From positions 24,499-88,498 of the forward strand of contig JBCCDA010000004.1 of NCBI GenBank assembly GCA_039033215.1: 64,000 nucleotides of DNA. The letters run 5' to 3'. The stretch comes from Thermohalobaculum sp039033215. Lineage in GTDB: Bacteria > Pseudomonadota > Alphaproteobacteria > Rhodobacterales > Rhodobacteraceae. Shown here in pieces: positions 8,758-18,488 of this stretch. The translations under genes and the position numbers were made by a program. The notes under the pieces are model-generated. The model saw nothing but the letters and a program-made list of their open reading frames with translations. It was not told the origin of the DNA and did no database searches. Numbering within the stretch: position 1 is the first letter of the stretch; each line of letters begins with the position of its first letter.

Positions 8758-9338
8758 ACCATTCCCTCCGGCCCCCGCGAGGTTGCTGCGACGCCGGTGC
8801 GTGCCAGTTCGACAAGGCCCAGCGGACGCATCAGTTCGGCGAACGCGTCGATCTGTTCGGGCGATTCCGCCAGCTCGAAGATGAAGCTCTCGTGGGTGAC
8901 ATCCACGACCCGGGCCCCCATGATCTCGGCCAGACGCAGGGCCTCGACCCGCGGCTCGCCCTTCGAAGCGACCTTGAAGAGAGCCAGCTCGCGCTCGACG
9001 TGGTTGTCGAGATCCGTGAGGTCCGTGACCGAGTGCACGGGCACCATCCGCTCGAGCTGGTTGTGGATCTGGTCGATCACCGCAGGCGTGCCCACCGTGA
9101 CGATCGTGATGCGTGAGCGGTGGCCCGTGTGGTCGGTTTCGGCGACTGTCAGGCTTTCGATGTTGTAGCCCCGGCCCGAGAACAGGCCGATGACGCGCGC
9201 GAGCACGCCGGGCTCGTTGTCGACAAGGACGCTCAGCGTATGGCGCTCCTCGTCCTCGGCCAGTGTGGGTCGGAGGTTGTAGGCGGATTTCCGGTTCGAG
9301 CCCGGCTTCAGAGTCAGGTTCATTGGCTTCCCGTCCAT
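8754..9338 (-). CDS. ilvH: Acetolactate synthase small (regulatory) subunit
   Basis: IlvH (IlvN) binds the catalytic IlvB/IlvI subunit and confers feedback inhibition by valine. The N-terminal ACT domain is clear: RHTLSVLVDNEPGVLARVIG, LFSGRGYNIESLTVAETD, then RSRITIVTVG. The C-terminal domain contains ELALFKVASKG and VVDVTHESFIFELAESPEQ. The protein is 194 aa from the ATG at 9338; a second ATG at 9323 (MNLTLKPG) is also possible. In many relatives ilvH follows ilvB closely; here 2.7 kb holding three sulfotransferase genes separates them, one of which faces the other way. Confidence 0.94.
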   Translation of the reverse strand: MDGKPMNLTLKPGSNRKSAYNLRPTLAEDEERHTLSVLVDNEPGVLARVIGLFSGRGYNIESLTVAETDHTGHRSRITIVTVGTPAVIDQIHNQLERMVPVHSVTDLTDLDNHVERELALFKVASKGEPRVEALRLAEIMGARVVDVTHESFIFELAESPEQIDAFAELMRPLGLVELARTGVAATSRGPEGMV

Positions 9339-9544
9339 CAGGTTTGGCCGCCTTCTAGCGGGTGAAGGCAGTCGGTTGCAATCGGTGCGCGCAAGAACGT
9401 GTCGCTCTTCTGCCCGGACCGGAGCCGTGCATCGTATGGCCGGTACGGGCAGTGGCGTCTATAGAGGCGCCCAAGCGATTCTTCGAACGCGGCTGCCAGG
9501 GACCTCCTGTCCGCCGGAGTGACGGAGCGGGTCGGGGCTGGCAG

Positions 9545-10366
9545 ATGACACACCCGGTGATCTACCTCTGCTACGGCATGCCCAAGTCGGGGTCGACGCT
9601 GGCGTTCAATCTGACGCGGGCGGCGGCGCTCAGGGCCGGCTTTGACCAGAGCCCAGTGATCGCCGATGCGAGCGGGCGCAAGCCCAACTTCATCCCGCGG
9701 ATCCCCGATCTTGATCTCGATGCTCTGATTGCCCGTCTGCAATCCGAGGGGCGCGAGATGGTGGTCATCAAGACCCACAGCCGTCCCGACCCGTCGGTTC
9801 GGCGCGCGAGCACCCTCGGTCTGCTGCGGGTCCAGGCCGTATGCCGGGATCCTCGGGACGTCGCCCTCTCGATGCGCGATGCCGGGCGTCGGGATGACGC
9901 CTGGGGGCAAGTGGCCCCCGGGCAGCCGATCGGCGATGTCGAGGAGGTGCGCGTGCGCCTTGCCAATCAGGTCCACCGGTTCGAGCGATGGGCCACCATG
10001 CCTGGCTGCCTGACGCTGAGCTATGATGAGGTGGCCTTCGCGACGTCCAGGGCCGCGCGGCGGATCGCGCTCCACATGGGGTTGCCGCCTGCGCCGCGCC
10101 GGGATGCCTGGTCGGCCAAGTCGCGGTTCTCCCAGCTCAATCGCGGGGTACCCAGACGGCATGTCCGGGAGATGAGCGCCGAGCAGGCCGCCGATTGGTA
10201 TGCCGAGTTTGGTGCCTTCATCGACAGCCGGTGCGATGGTCTCGGGCAGCCGGACTGGGGCGCGCGGGCCACGACCATGGTGGCGCGGGTGTTGCGCGTG
10301 TTCTTCGACCGCCGCCGGCCAACGAGTGCTCAGGACGCCGAGGCAAGGCATCGGGACGCGATGTAG
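9545..10366 (+). CDS. Sulfotransferase-domain protein
   Basis: The 273-aa protein has the two PAPS-binding elements of the sulfotransferase superfamily. The 5'-phosphosulfate loop is YGMPKSGSTLAFNL near residues 9-22, and the 3'-phosphate element is VCRDPRDVALSM near residues 98-109. Such enzymes move sulfate from PAPS onto sugars, lipids or small molecules; the acceptor cannot be read from sequence. I set the start at 9545 (MTHPVIYLCYG) because the conserved fold begins there; the frame is open to 9362 without a matching N-terminus. Its 3' end overlaps by 37 bases the end of the opposing sulfotransferase gene. Confidence 0.8.
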   Translation: MTHPVIYLCYGMPKSGSTLAFNLTRAAALRAGFDQSPVIADASGRKPNFIPRIPDLDLDALIARLQSEGREMVVIKTHSRPDPSVRRASTLGLLRVQAVCRDPRDVALSMRDAGRRDDAWGQVAPGQPIGDVEEVRVRLANQVHRFERWATMPGCLTLSYDEVAFATSRAARRIALHMGLPPAPRRDAWSAKSRFSQLNRGVPRRHVREMSAEQAADWYAEFGAFIDSRCDGLGQPDWGARATTMVARVLRVFFDRRRPTSAQDAEARHRDAM

Positions 10367-11166
10367 CTACAGGCCCGATCGAGATGGGCGTCGAAGTCTT
10401 CGCTCACCCGGGCGTAGAGTTCCATATCGACCCGGTTCGCATCGAGAATGCGTGATCGCATCTCAGGGCTTAGATCGACTTCGAAGCCCTTGGAAATGTT
10501 GTGCGACGGCACGCGGGCCCAAGGCGCGCCAAAGGCGGCACGAAGGCTATGGATGGCCCTGGTGATCTCGGGTTGCGGGATGACCAGGAAATAGGTCTCC
10601 TCGACCTGCGCCCAGACGTTGTCTTCCGACACCTTGTTGCGGCCAGACGTTGCCGTGAGTTGGCGCGCCTGCGCGTTCTCCGAGCGTGGGCCATGCGCCT
10701 CGCGCAGAGCGTCCCACGCCTCCTCGAAACCGAGCCCCGCGACATGCTGATGATCAGGTATGTCCTCATGACCTTGCAGATACCGGTAACTCGAGACCGC
10801 GCGGGCCACCGGTTCGCGCACCGCCGCGATGTAGAGCGGCGTGCGCGTGAACTGCGTGTGGATCCCGTAAGGGAAGTGCCCGGCCAGAAGCGAGAGATCC
10901 GCGAGATCTTCGTCGGTCATCTCCTCCAGCGGGACGCGACGGTTCATCCGCAGGTCCATCGAGTGGATGGCCCCGACAATCCCCGAGAGCCCATGGGACA
11001 GCGTGGACCCGGCTGTCTTCGGCACGTGGCTGTGGATCAGGATGTGGTCAGCGAAAAACGCCCTGCGTCCGGCGAGATCCGGCTTGTCGCGCCGTTCGGG
11101 GGCCACGGGGCTTTCGCCGGGATCCCAGAAGCTCTTTCTGCGGCGGCGGAAGAGACGCATCGCCAT
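10330..11166 (-). CDS. Sulfotransferase family 2-type protein, copy 2 of a tandem pair
   Basis: The 278-aa protein contains HILIHSHVPKTAGSTLSHGL, the PAPS-binding loop typical of sulfotransferase family 2 (carbohydrate type), and PLYIAAVREPVARAVSSYRY, the 3'-phosphate element (R-x-P-x-x-R-x-x-S-x-Y). It is clearly paralogous along its length to the gene at 11170-11994: both begin MRLFR, share PDLAGRR-F----HILIH-HVPKTAGSTLSH, and end in a similar helical segment. A start at 11160 would match the paralogue's N-terminus better than 11166. It begins 3 bases after the upstream copy, so the two are one transcription unit below ilvB. Confidence 0.82.
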   Translation of the reverse strand: MAMRLFRRRRKSFWDPGESPVAPERRDKPDLAGRRAFFADHILIHSHVPKTAGSTLSHGLSGIVGAIHSMDLRMNRRVPLEEMTDEDLADLSLLAGHFPYGIHTQFTRTPLYIAAVREPVARAVSSYRYLQGHEDIPDHQHVAGLGFEEAWDALREAHGPRSENAQARQLTATSGRNKVSEDNVWAQVEETYFLVIPQPEITRAIHSLRAAFGAPWARVPSHNISKGFEVDLSPEMRSRILDANRVDMELYARVSEDFDAHLDRACSYIASRCLASAS

Positions 11167-11169
11167 CGC

Positions 11170-11994
11170 TCAGCCCGCCGCCAGACACTCGGCTGCGATG
11201 TAGTCGCAGGCTTTGGCCAGCCGCTCCTGAAAGGTGTCTTTCACGTGGGCATAGAGCTCGGCGTCGAGCCTGTTCTCGTCCAGGACTTTGGCCTGCATCA
11301 CCGCGGAGATCTCGGGTGGCTCGCCACGCGAGGGGTTCATGCGGGGAATCTTGGTCCAGGGCAGACCGAAGGCGGCGCGCAGGTGTTGGATCGCGGTTTC
11401 CAGTTCGGGCATCGGGATCAGCAGGAAGTAGCCTTCCTCGACCTGGCGCCACAGATGCTCGGCCTCCGGCTGGTTGGCCGGCGGCAACCCGCACAGTATG
11501 CGGGACTGGTCGTTCGAGCGGCTGCGGTTGGGATCCGCGGCGAGCATCTCCCACGCTTCCTCGAAGCTCTTGCCGCGCAGGTCCTCGACCCGGTCGAACT
11601 CGGGGTTGCGCTGCATGAAGCGGTAGCGCGAGATTGCGCGTTCCACCGGCGCGCGGAGTGCTGCGATATACAATGGCTTCTGGCTGAACCGCTCGTGGAT
11701 CCCATGGGAAAAGTGGCCCGACAGGAAGCGCAGTGCGGCCTTGTCGTCGCCCGACATGTCGCGCAAGCGGATGCGGCGCTTCAGACGCAGGTCCATGGAC
11801 TGGGTGCCCCCGACGATGGACGCCACCGCATGGCTCAGCGTCGAGCCCGCCGTCTTGGGCACATGGGTGTGGATCAGGATATGCCGGTCCAGAAAGGACC
11901 GCCGCCCGGCCAAATCGGGGCGGCGGTCGCCATGGGGGGTGACGCCTTCCGAAGGCATCGCTTCCGTCCGGGACCGCGGGCGGAAGAGCCGCAT
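11170..11994 (-). CDS. Sulfotransferase family 2-type protein, copy 1 of a tandem pair
   Basis: The 274-aa protein has the PAPS loop HVPKTAGSTLSHAV (about residues 44-57) and the second element PLYIAALRAPVERAISRYRF. Catalytic and binding residues expected for the fold are present. The ATG lies one base after the ilvB stop codon, so it is almost certainly translated from the ilvB message and would be controlled by the ilvB attenuator. The downstream paralogue has diverged, which argues against a very recent duplication. Substrate unknown; cell-surface or capsular glycan sulfation is a typical role but is only an inference here. Confidence 0.82.
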   Translation of the reverse strand: MRLFRPRSRTEAMPSEGVTPHGDRRPDLAGRRSFLDRHILIHTHVPKTAGSTLSHAVASIVGGTQSMDLRLKRRIRLRDMSGDDKAALRFLSGHFSHGIHERFSQKPLYIAALRAPVERAISRYRFMQRNPEFDRVEDLRGKSFEEAWEMLAADPNRSRSNDQSRILCGLPPANQPEAEHLWRQVEEGYFLLIPMPELETAIQHLRAAFGLPWTKIPRMNPSRGEPPEISAVMQAKVLDENRLDAELYAHVKDTFQERLAKACDYIAAECLAAG

Positions 11995-11995
11995 G

Positions 11996-13771
<1,776 letters not shown>

Positions 13772-13816
13772 GGTCAGTCTCCTGTTGGTCCGGTGGACCG
13801 GGTATCGCGCAGACAT

Positions 13817-13839
13817 AAAAAAAGCCCCTCTAGGGGGCT
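13817..13839 (-). terminator. Intrinsic terminator (attenuator) ahead of ilvB
   Basis: On the minus strand AGCCCC (13839-13834) pairs with GGGGCT (13828-13823), followed by a run of seven T's (13823-13817). It lies between the leader peptide and the ilvB start 46 bases on. Just upstream CTGGATGGG (13878-13870) can pair with CCCACCCAG (13862-13854), and the GGGCT within the first of these segments is also complementary to the terminator's 5' arm, which allows mutually exclusive structures. Confidence 0.85.
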
Positions 13840-13865
13840 CGTGCGCGCATCGTCTGGGTGGGATC

Positions 13866-13913
13866 TCAGCCCATCCAGCCTCCGCGCGCGGTGCATACGA
13901 GAATCTCGGTCAC
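13866..13913 (-). CDS. ilvB leader peptide with Ile-Leu-Val codons
   Basis: A 15-codon frame starting at GTG (13913) reads MTEILVCTARGGWMG and stops at TGA. An AAGGAAG site precedes the GTG by a suitable distance. The consecutive ATT-CTC-GTA codons specify isoleucine, leucine and valine, the three end products of the ilv pathway. The stop falls between the two arms of the upstream hairpin, and a terminator with a T-run follows. This is the classical geometry of a transcription attenuator: ribosomes stalled on ILV codons would favour read-through into ilvB and the two sulfotransferase genes behind it. Confidence 0.82.
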   Translation of the reverse strand: MTEILVCTARGGWMG

Positions 13914-13940
13914 TTGGGTCTTCCTTCCGTGTGAGCGTTT

Positions 13941-13969
13941 TAGCTAGCCTCGGCCTGTCTGAGGGTCAA
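13941..13969 (-). promoter_or_regulatory. Sigma-70-type promoter of the ilvB leader
   Basis: TTGACC (13969-13964) and TAGCTA (13946-13941) are separated by 17 bases on the minus strand. Transcription would begin near 13934, about 20 bases before the leader-peptide start. Confidence 0.65.
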
Positions 13970-14018
13970 GTGCGAATAAAAGTCAGTGTTTCTGCCGTAT
14001 TGAGGTGTGTTGACCGGC

Positions 14019-14579
14019 TCAGAGATCCTCGTGTCCCCGCTCCCGCAGCCAGAGCCGCAGTTTCGTTTCAGTTTCCGGATCAAAGACGGGGGTGCCGCTC
14101 TTGACCAGATCGGCAAGGACCTTCGGCATTAGGTCGAGTGCGAGACGAACCCCTATCTGCGCCCCCAACTCATGGGATCGCTGCATGATGCGCGGCTGTG
14201 CCCTTGCGAACTCCTGTCCCTCCTCCGAGCGCAAAAAGTCCGCGAATGCTCCAATCGCTTCAGGTGAGAGCTCGGCCTCATGGGACGTGATGAACATGCC
14301 GCGCATTTCGGCATGGATGATCTCCGTCATCGCGGCCCGGAACCTCGGAATGATCACGTCCTGGGCGCGGCGGCTGAACTGGATCTCGCCGTTTGGCGTG
14401 GCGATCGGTGCGCGGAACATCGCTTCCATTCCGGGCATGGCCGAAGACAACACGCTGTCCATGATCTCTTCGGTGACGAATGCATCGGCGATGGTGGCAA
14501 GATCGGCTTCAATATCGGCAAGGGCCGGCTGACCGCCCAGTCCCGCAACAATTGCCAGGGTGACTCCAAATCGACGCAT
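14019..14579 (-). CDS. Exported protein, DUF2059-like
   Basis: The 186-aa product starts MRRFGVTLAIVAGLGGQPALA, a Sec signal peptide, so it is periplasmic. The mature part is helical and contains FADFLRSEEGQEFARAQPRIMQ, resembling the F-x-x-S-x-x-G-x-x-F pattern of DUF2059 proteins, whose function is unknown. The ATG at 14579 has GAGGG at a good distance; a GTG three bases earlier is also in frame. It lies 62 bases after the start-side of miaA on the same strand's downstream side and may be the last gene of the SDR-miaA unit. Confidence 0.65.
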   Translation of the reverse strand: MRRFGVTLAIVAGLGGQPALADIEADLATIADAFVTEEIMDSVLSSAMPGMEAMFRAPIATPNGEIQFSRRAQDVIIPRFRAAMTEIIHAEMRGMFITSHEAELSPEAIGAFADFLRSEEGQEFARAQPRIMQRSHELGAQIGVRLALDLMPKVLADLVKSGTPVFDPETETKLRLWLRERGHEDL

Positions 14580-14644
14580 CACTTTCCCTCAATCAAAATC
14601 ACTGACGATGCATCTACGCCGCAACCTGGACCAGGGCAAGGCCG

Positions 14645-15541
14645 TCAGTCGCCGTCCCCGTCCGTTGGATCCACGATGGGCCAGTCGGCCATCTGGTTGC
14701 GGATCCAGGTCAGCTGGCGCTTGGCATAGCGCCGCGTTTCGGTCTTGGCTGTGGCCACTGCCTCCTCGAGGCTCATGTCGCCGTTCAGGTGGGCCAGAAG
14801 CTCACGGGCGCCGACGGCCTTGAGATCGGGCAACGGGTCGAAGGTGTCTCGGACAGCCCGGACTTCATCGACCGCGCCGGTTGCGATCATCTGATCGAAC
14901 CGCTCTTCGCACCGTGCATAGAGCCAGTCGCGGGGCGGGACCAGCGCGAGGGCGCGGGCGTCTTCCAGCCGGATCAGGGGAGGGGGCGTCGCCGCCCGCC
15001 AGTCGGCGAGACCGCGGCCCGTGGCCTCGAGCACGTCCCACGCACGCAGGACGCGGCGGGGGTTGGCGAGGTCCGTCTGCGCGGCGGTTTCCGGGTCACG
15101 CGCGGCGAGGGCCTCGGCGAAGGCCGCAAGCCCCATCCGTTCAAGCTCGGCCTCGCTTCGGGTCTTGGTGTCGTCGGGGATGGCCGGGATCTCGGCTAGC
15201 CCCTGGGTCAGCGCCCGGAAGTAGAGCCCTGTGCCACCGACGATGATAGGCGTCTGGCCCGCTGCCCGGACGCTGTCGAGCACGGGCTCAAGGTCCCGCA
15301 GCCAGTGCCCGACCGAGTAGTCCTGCGCCAAGCAGACATGGCCATAGAGGTGATGCGCCGCCCGGGCCTCCTCTTCGGGAGAGGGGCGGGCCGAAAGCAC
15401 CCGCCACTCGCGGTAGATCTGCTGGCTGTCGGCGTTGATGATGACGCCGTTGTTCTCGCGGGCGAGTTGCAGTGCCAATGCGGATTTGCCCGAGGCGGTC
15501 GGCCCCGCGATCAGGATGGGGCGGTGTCCAAGCCCGCTCAC
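14645..15541 (-). CDS. miaA: tRNA dimethylallyltransferase MiaA
   Basis: MiaA adds a dimethylallyl group to A37 of tRNAs that read codons starting with U. The 298-aa sequence has the P-loop GPTASGKS (residues 13-20), the substrate motif INADSQQIYRE, the GGTGLYFRAL segment, and a C-terminal ETRRYAKRQLTWIRNQ block that binds the anticodon arm; all are family hallmarks. The ATG overlaps the upstream SDR stop as ATGA, so the two are co-translated. Confidence 0.95.
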   Translation of the reverse strand: MSGLGHRPILIAGPTASGKSALALQLARENNGVIINADSQQIYREWRVLSARPSPEEEARAAHHLYGHVCLAQDYSVGHWLRDLEPVLDSVRAAGQTPIIVGGTGLYFRALTQGLAEIPAIPDDTKTRSEAELERMGLAAFAEALAARDPETAAQTDLANPRRVLRAWDVLEATGRGLADWRAATPPPLIRLEDARALALVPPRDWLYARCEERFDQMIATGAVDEVRAVRDTFDPLPDLKAVGARELLAHLNGDMSLEEAVATAKTETRRYAKRQLTWIRNQMADWPIVDPTDGDGD

Positions 15542-16299
15542 ATCTTCACGCTCATCCCGCCGTCGACGACCAGCGTGTGGCCGTTCACGTAGCTTGCGGC
15601 GTCCGAACAGAGGAAGACGACCGCGCCCGTGATCTCGTGCGGTTCGGCCCAGCGGCCCATCGGGTTGCGGACGTTCAAGAAGCCGGTGACGGCGTCGTCG
15701 GCGACCCAGCCTTCGTTGGCCTCGGTCGCGAAGAACCCAGGCGAGATCGCGTTGACGCGAACGCCGCGCCCGCCGAATTCGACCGCATGGGCGCGGGTCA
15801 TGGCGGCGAGCGCGCCCTTGGCCAGCGTATAGCCGGGGTCCGCAGGGCCCGCCAGAGGTCCGGCCAGAGAGGTGACGTTGACGATCGCTCCCTTGCCCCT
15901 GGCGAGCATGCCGGGCGTGACCAGCCGGGTCAGCCGATAGGCCGCCATTGCATTGACGTCGATCAGGGTCTGGACGTCTTCCGGGGGCAGGTCCGCCGTC
16001 GGTTGCCGGTTCCGCAGCGTCGCGTTGTTCACCAGAATGTCGAGGGCAGGGGCCTCAGCCACCCATGCGCGGACGGCCGCGTCATCGGTCACATCGAACG
16101 GGGCCGCATGGGCCAGGTACCCTGCCGCCCGGATCTCCTCGGCCGCTTCCTCCAACGGACCGGTGGTGCGACCGTTCAAAAACACCTCCGCGCCCGACGC
16201 CGCGAGCGCACGCGCCATCTCGCGCCCCAACCCGCGCCCGGCGCCGGTGATGAGCGTCCGGCGATCGCTCAGCGAAAAATCTGGTCGGGGGTGCTTCAT
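15538..16299 (-). CDS. SDR-family oxidoreductase
   Basis: A 253-aa classical short-chain dehydrogenase. The cofactor motif TGAGRGLG lies at residues 18-25, NNAT at 91-94, and the catalytic triad at S144, Y157 and K161 (YTLAK), followed by PGFFATE. The C-terminus has the usual VDGG. It resembles gluconate 5-dehydrogenase/3-oxoacyl reductase-type SDRs, but the substrate cannot be told. I use the ATG at 16299; a GTG at 16305 is in frame. The gene faces away from the lipoprotein gene at 16413 and leads into miaA. Confidence 0.85.
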   Translation of the reverse strand: MKHPRPDFSLSDRRTLITGAGRGLGREMARALAASGAEVFLNGRTTGPLEEAAEEIRAAGYLAHAAPFDVTDDAAVRAWVAEAPALDILVNNATLRNRQPTADLPPEDVQTLIDVNAMAAYRLTRLVTPGMLARGKGAIVNVTSLAGPLAGPADPGYTLAKGALAAMTRAHAVEFGGRGVRVNAISPGFFATEANEGWVADDAVTGFLNVRNPMGRWAEPHEITGAVVFLCSDAASYVNGHTLVVDGGMSVKM

Positions 16300-16412
16300 G
16301 CCCACACGCTTATCAAACCCGACTGTCGGCAGCCAAGGTTTCCCGATTGCGCCCGACGCGGACCTGTGCTGGGTTTATCCGATGCATCGTATGAGATGGG
16401 CAGGAGGGGTCA

Positions 16413-16781
16413 GTGCTGTCGTTTCGGTGGTCAGTTTTCACGTTGGTAATCGTCAGTGTCCTTGGTGGCTGCGCTGCCAGGACGCTACCTGCGAGACACA
16501 ACGGAGAGTGGGTCAAGGCGATCTCGTACACCTACGACTTCGGGTATCGCCAACCGTACCCCTACCGCACCGCGTCGGATGATCCACGTTGGCGGAGTGT
16601 GCTGCTGGAGCAGGCAACGGACGCGTGTCCTGATGGACACCAGATCGTGGATCGGACGCGACTCAAAGTACTTGCAGTCATCCAGGGTTTTGCGGCGTTC
16701 AACCAAGCGCAATTCAGGGTGAAAGTTGCCTGCACCGACGATGGCGCAAGACCGGTGAGGTTCTCGGGCACCAGTGCCTGA
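16413..16781 (+). CDS. Small putative lipoprotein
   Basis: The 122-aa product begins MLSFRWSVFTLVIVSVLGGC, a lipoprotein signal with lipobox LGGC, and uses a GTG start preceded by GGAGGGG. The mature part contains an aromatic-rich segment (SYTYDFGYRQPYPY) and two cysteines (DACPDG and KVACTD) that could pair. I do not recognise the family. Its end overlaps the GTG start of the acetyltransferase gene. Confidence 0.6.
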   Translation: MLSFRWSVFTLVIVSVLGGCAARTLPARHNGEWVKAISYTYDFGYRQPYPYRTASDDPRWRSVLLEQATDACPDGHQIVDRTRLKVLAVIQGFAAFNQAQFRVKVACTDDGARPVRFSGTSA

Positions 16782-17343
16782 CGCGGCAGATAGGCTCGGG
16801 ACACGCCACGGGCGACCCGAAGACGCCGCCGGGCTGGCAGCGCTGCATGTGGCGGTCTGGCGAGAGACCTATCGCGGGATTGCGCCGGACGCGGCCTACC
16901 TCGCCTTGGACGAAGCGCGGCGTCTGCCGTACTGGCAGGCGACCCTCGGTGCCAATGACCCGCTGACGGGAGCGATCCTTGCCGCGTCCGGCAGCGATAT
17001 GCTCGGAGTGGTCAGTTTCGGCCGCCCGGTTCAGCCGGAGATGGACGGGGCGGTCGAGGTGAAGCACCTCTATGTCAGCGGCCATGCCCGGGGGGGCGGA
17101 CTTGGGCGGCGCCTGCTTGAGGCATCGTTCGACCATCTGCGCGGGGCAGGGTGTCGACGGGCCGCCCTGGCCGTGGTCCGCGAGAACGCGGCCGCGCGCC
17201 GCTTCTACGAACGGATGGGCGGCGCCGAGGGCGGTGAGTTCATCGATCCGGGCCCGCTCTGGCGCTCGTCGAACATCATCGTGACGTGGTCGCTGGACGG
17301 CTCGCCCGGGGTCGTCGACCGGCAATCGGCACCGCACGTGTAG
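16774..17343 (+). CDS. GNAT-family N-acetyltransferase
   Basis: The 189-aa protein has the acetyl-CoA-binding motif A of the GNAT fold, VKHLYVSGHARGGGLGRRLL (about residues 92-111; R-x-x-G-x-G core GGGLGRR), and motif B, VVRENAAARRFYERMGG. Substrate is not predictable. It starts with GTG at 16774, overlapping the end of the lipoprotein gene by eight bases, and has an RxxGxG loop complete enough to be active. It precedes the rpsB promoter. Confidence 0.8.
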   Translation: MPDAADRLGTRHGRPEDAAGLAALHVAVWRETYRGIAPDAAYLALDEARRLPYWQATLGANDPLTGAILAASGSDMLGVVSFGRPVQPEMDGAVEVKHLYVSGHARGGGLGRRLLEASFDHLRGAGCRRAALAVVRENAAARRFYERMGGAEGGEFIDPGPLWRSSNIIVTWSLDGSPGVVDRQSAPHV

Positions 17344-17368
17344 CCGGGGGCGGGACCGGCCAAGGACC

Positions 17369-17397
17369 TTGCAATTCGTCTCAGGCGACCGTATACG
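17369..17397 (+). promoter_or_regulatory. Promoter for rpsB-tsf
   Basis: TTGCAA (17369-17374) and TATACG (17392-17397) with a 17-base spacer fit a sigma-70-type promoter. About 110 bases of leader follow, long enough for an S2-binding autoregulatory RNA, which I could not fold with confidence. Confidence 0.55.
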
Positions 17398-17516
17398 CCC
17401 GCGCATCAATCCACAGGCGGGGGCGGGTCCTCGGGGGAGACATCCCTGAATGATCCACCGGTTGGAGCAGTCGCTTCTTCTCCCCGCTGAGGCGAAACCG
17501 GAAAGGACAAACGCAG

Positions 17517-18389
17517 ATGTCTCTGCCAGAATTCTCTATGCGTCAGCTTCTCGAAGCGGGCGTGCACTTCGGTCACCAGACCCACCGCTGGAACCCCAAG
17601 ATGAGCCAGTACATCTATGGCTCGCGCAACGGGATCCACATCATCAACCTGACGGAAACGGTCCCGCTGCTGGACGCGGCGCTGAATGCGCTGCGCGAAT
17701 GCGTGGCCAAGGGTGGGCGTATCCTCTTTGTCGGCACCAAGCGCCAGGCGCAGTCGGCAATCAAGGATGCGGCCCAACGCTCGGCCCAGCACTACATGAA
17801 CCACCGCTGGCTCGGTGGCACCATGACCAACTGGAAGACCGTGAGCCAGTCGATCAACCGGCTGCGTCAGCTCGACGAGATGATGGACTCGGGCGAGGCG
17901 AACGCGTTCACCAAGAAGGAACGCCTGCAACTCGACCGCGAGCGTGACAAGCTGCAGGCCTCGCTTGGCGGGATCCGCGAGATGGGCGGCGTGCCGGACA
18001 TGCTGTTCGTCGTGGACACCAACAAGGAAGACCTGGCGATCGCCGAGGCGCGCAAGCTGGGCATTCCGATCGTCGCGATCCTGGACACGAACTGCGATCC
18101 GGCGGGCGTCGACTACCCGATCCCGGGCAACGATGACGCCTCGCGCGCCATCGGGCTCTACTGCGATCTGGCCGCGCGTGCCGTGATCGACGGGATGGCG
18201 TCGCAGCTTGATGCCGCGGGCTTCGATCTGGGCGAGCTGGAAGATGTGCCCGGTGAGGAACTGCCTGTCGAGGATCCCGGTGCTGCGGCGGAGCCAGCCA
18301 TCGAGGAAGCGGTTGCAGAGGCACCCGCCGAGGAAGCCCCGGTCGAGGCACCGGCGGAGGCCCCGGCCGAAGAAGCCAAGACCGGCTGA
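17517..18389 (+). CDS. rpsB: 30S ribosomal protein S2
   Basis: S2 joins the small subunit late in assembly and sits near S1. The sequence opens with MSLPEFSMRQLLEAGVHFGH and QTHRWNPKMSQYIYG, diagnostic of bacterial S2, and contains HRWLGGTMTNW and DTNKEDLAIAEA. At 290 aa it is longer than the E. coli protein because of a C-terminal acidic Ala/Pro/Glu-rich tail (about the last 45 residues), a low-complexity extension also seen in relatives. GAAAGGA precedes the ATG. It forms the usual pair with tsf. Confidence 0.97.
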   Translation: MSLPEFSMRQLLEAGVHFGHQTHRWNPKMSQYIYGSRNGIHIINLTETVPLLDAALNALRECVAKGGRILFVGTKRQAQSAIKDAAQRSAQHYMNHRWLGGTMTNWKTVSQSINRLRQLDEMMDSGEANAFTKKERLQLDRERDKLQASLGGIREMGGVPDMLFVVDTNKEDLAIAEARKLGIPIVAILDTNCDPAGVDYPIPGNDDASRAIGLYCDLAARAVIDGMASQLDAAGFDLGELEDVPGEELPVEDPGAAAEPAIEEAVAEAPAEEAPVEAPAEAPAEEAKTG

Positions 18390-18402
18390 GTCGGTTTCAT
18401 GG

Positions 18403-18420
18403 CGGGGCGTCACGGCCCCG
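18403..18420 (+). other. Hairpin in the rpsB-tsf gap
   Basis: CGGGGC (18403-18408) pairs with GCCCCG (18415-18420) around a six-base loop, 13 bases past the rpsB stop. There is no T-run, so it is more likely a partial terminator or processing site setting the rpsB:tsf ratio than a full stop. Confidence 0.4.
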
Positions 18421-18488
18421 TCACACCCTGAGTTTATGCGAACGGCCGTCCCCTTGGGCGCACGGCCACCAAGGAATGGAGAGAAGCG

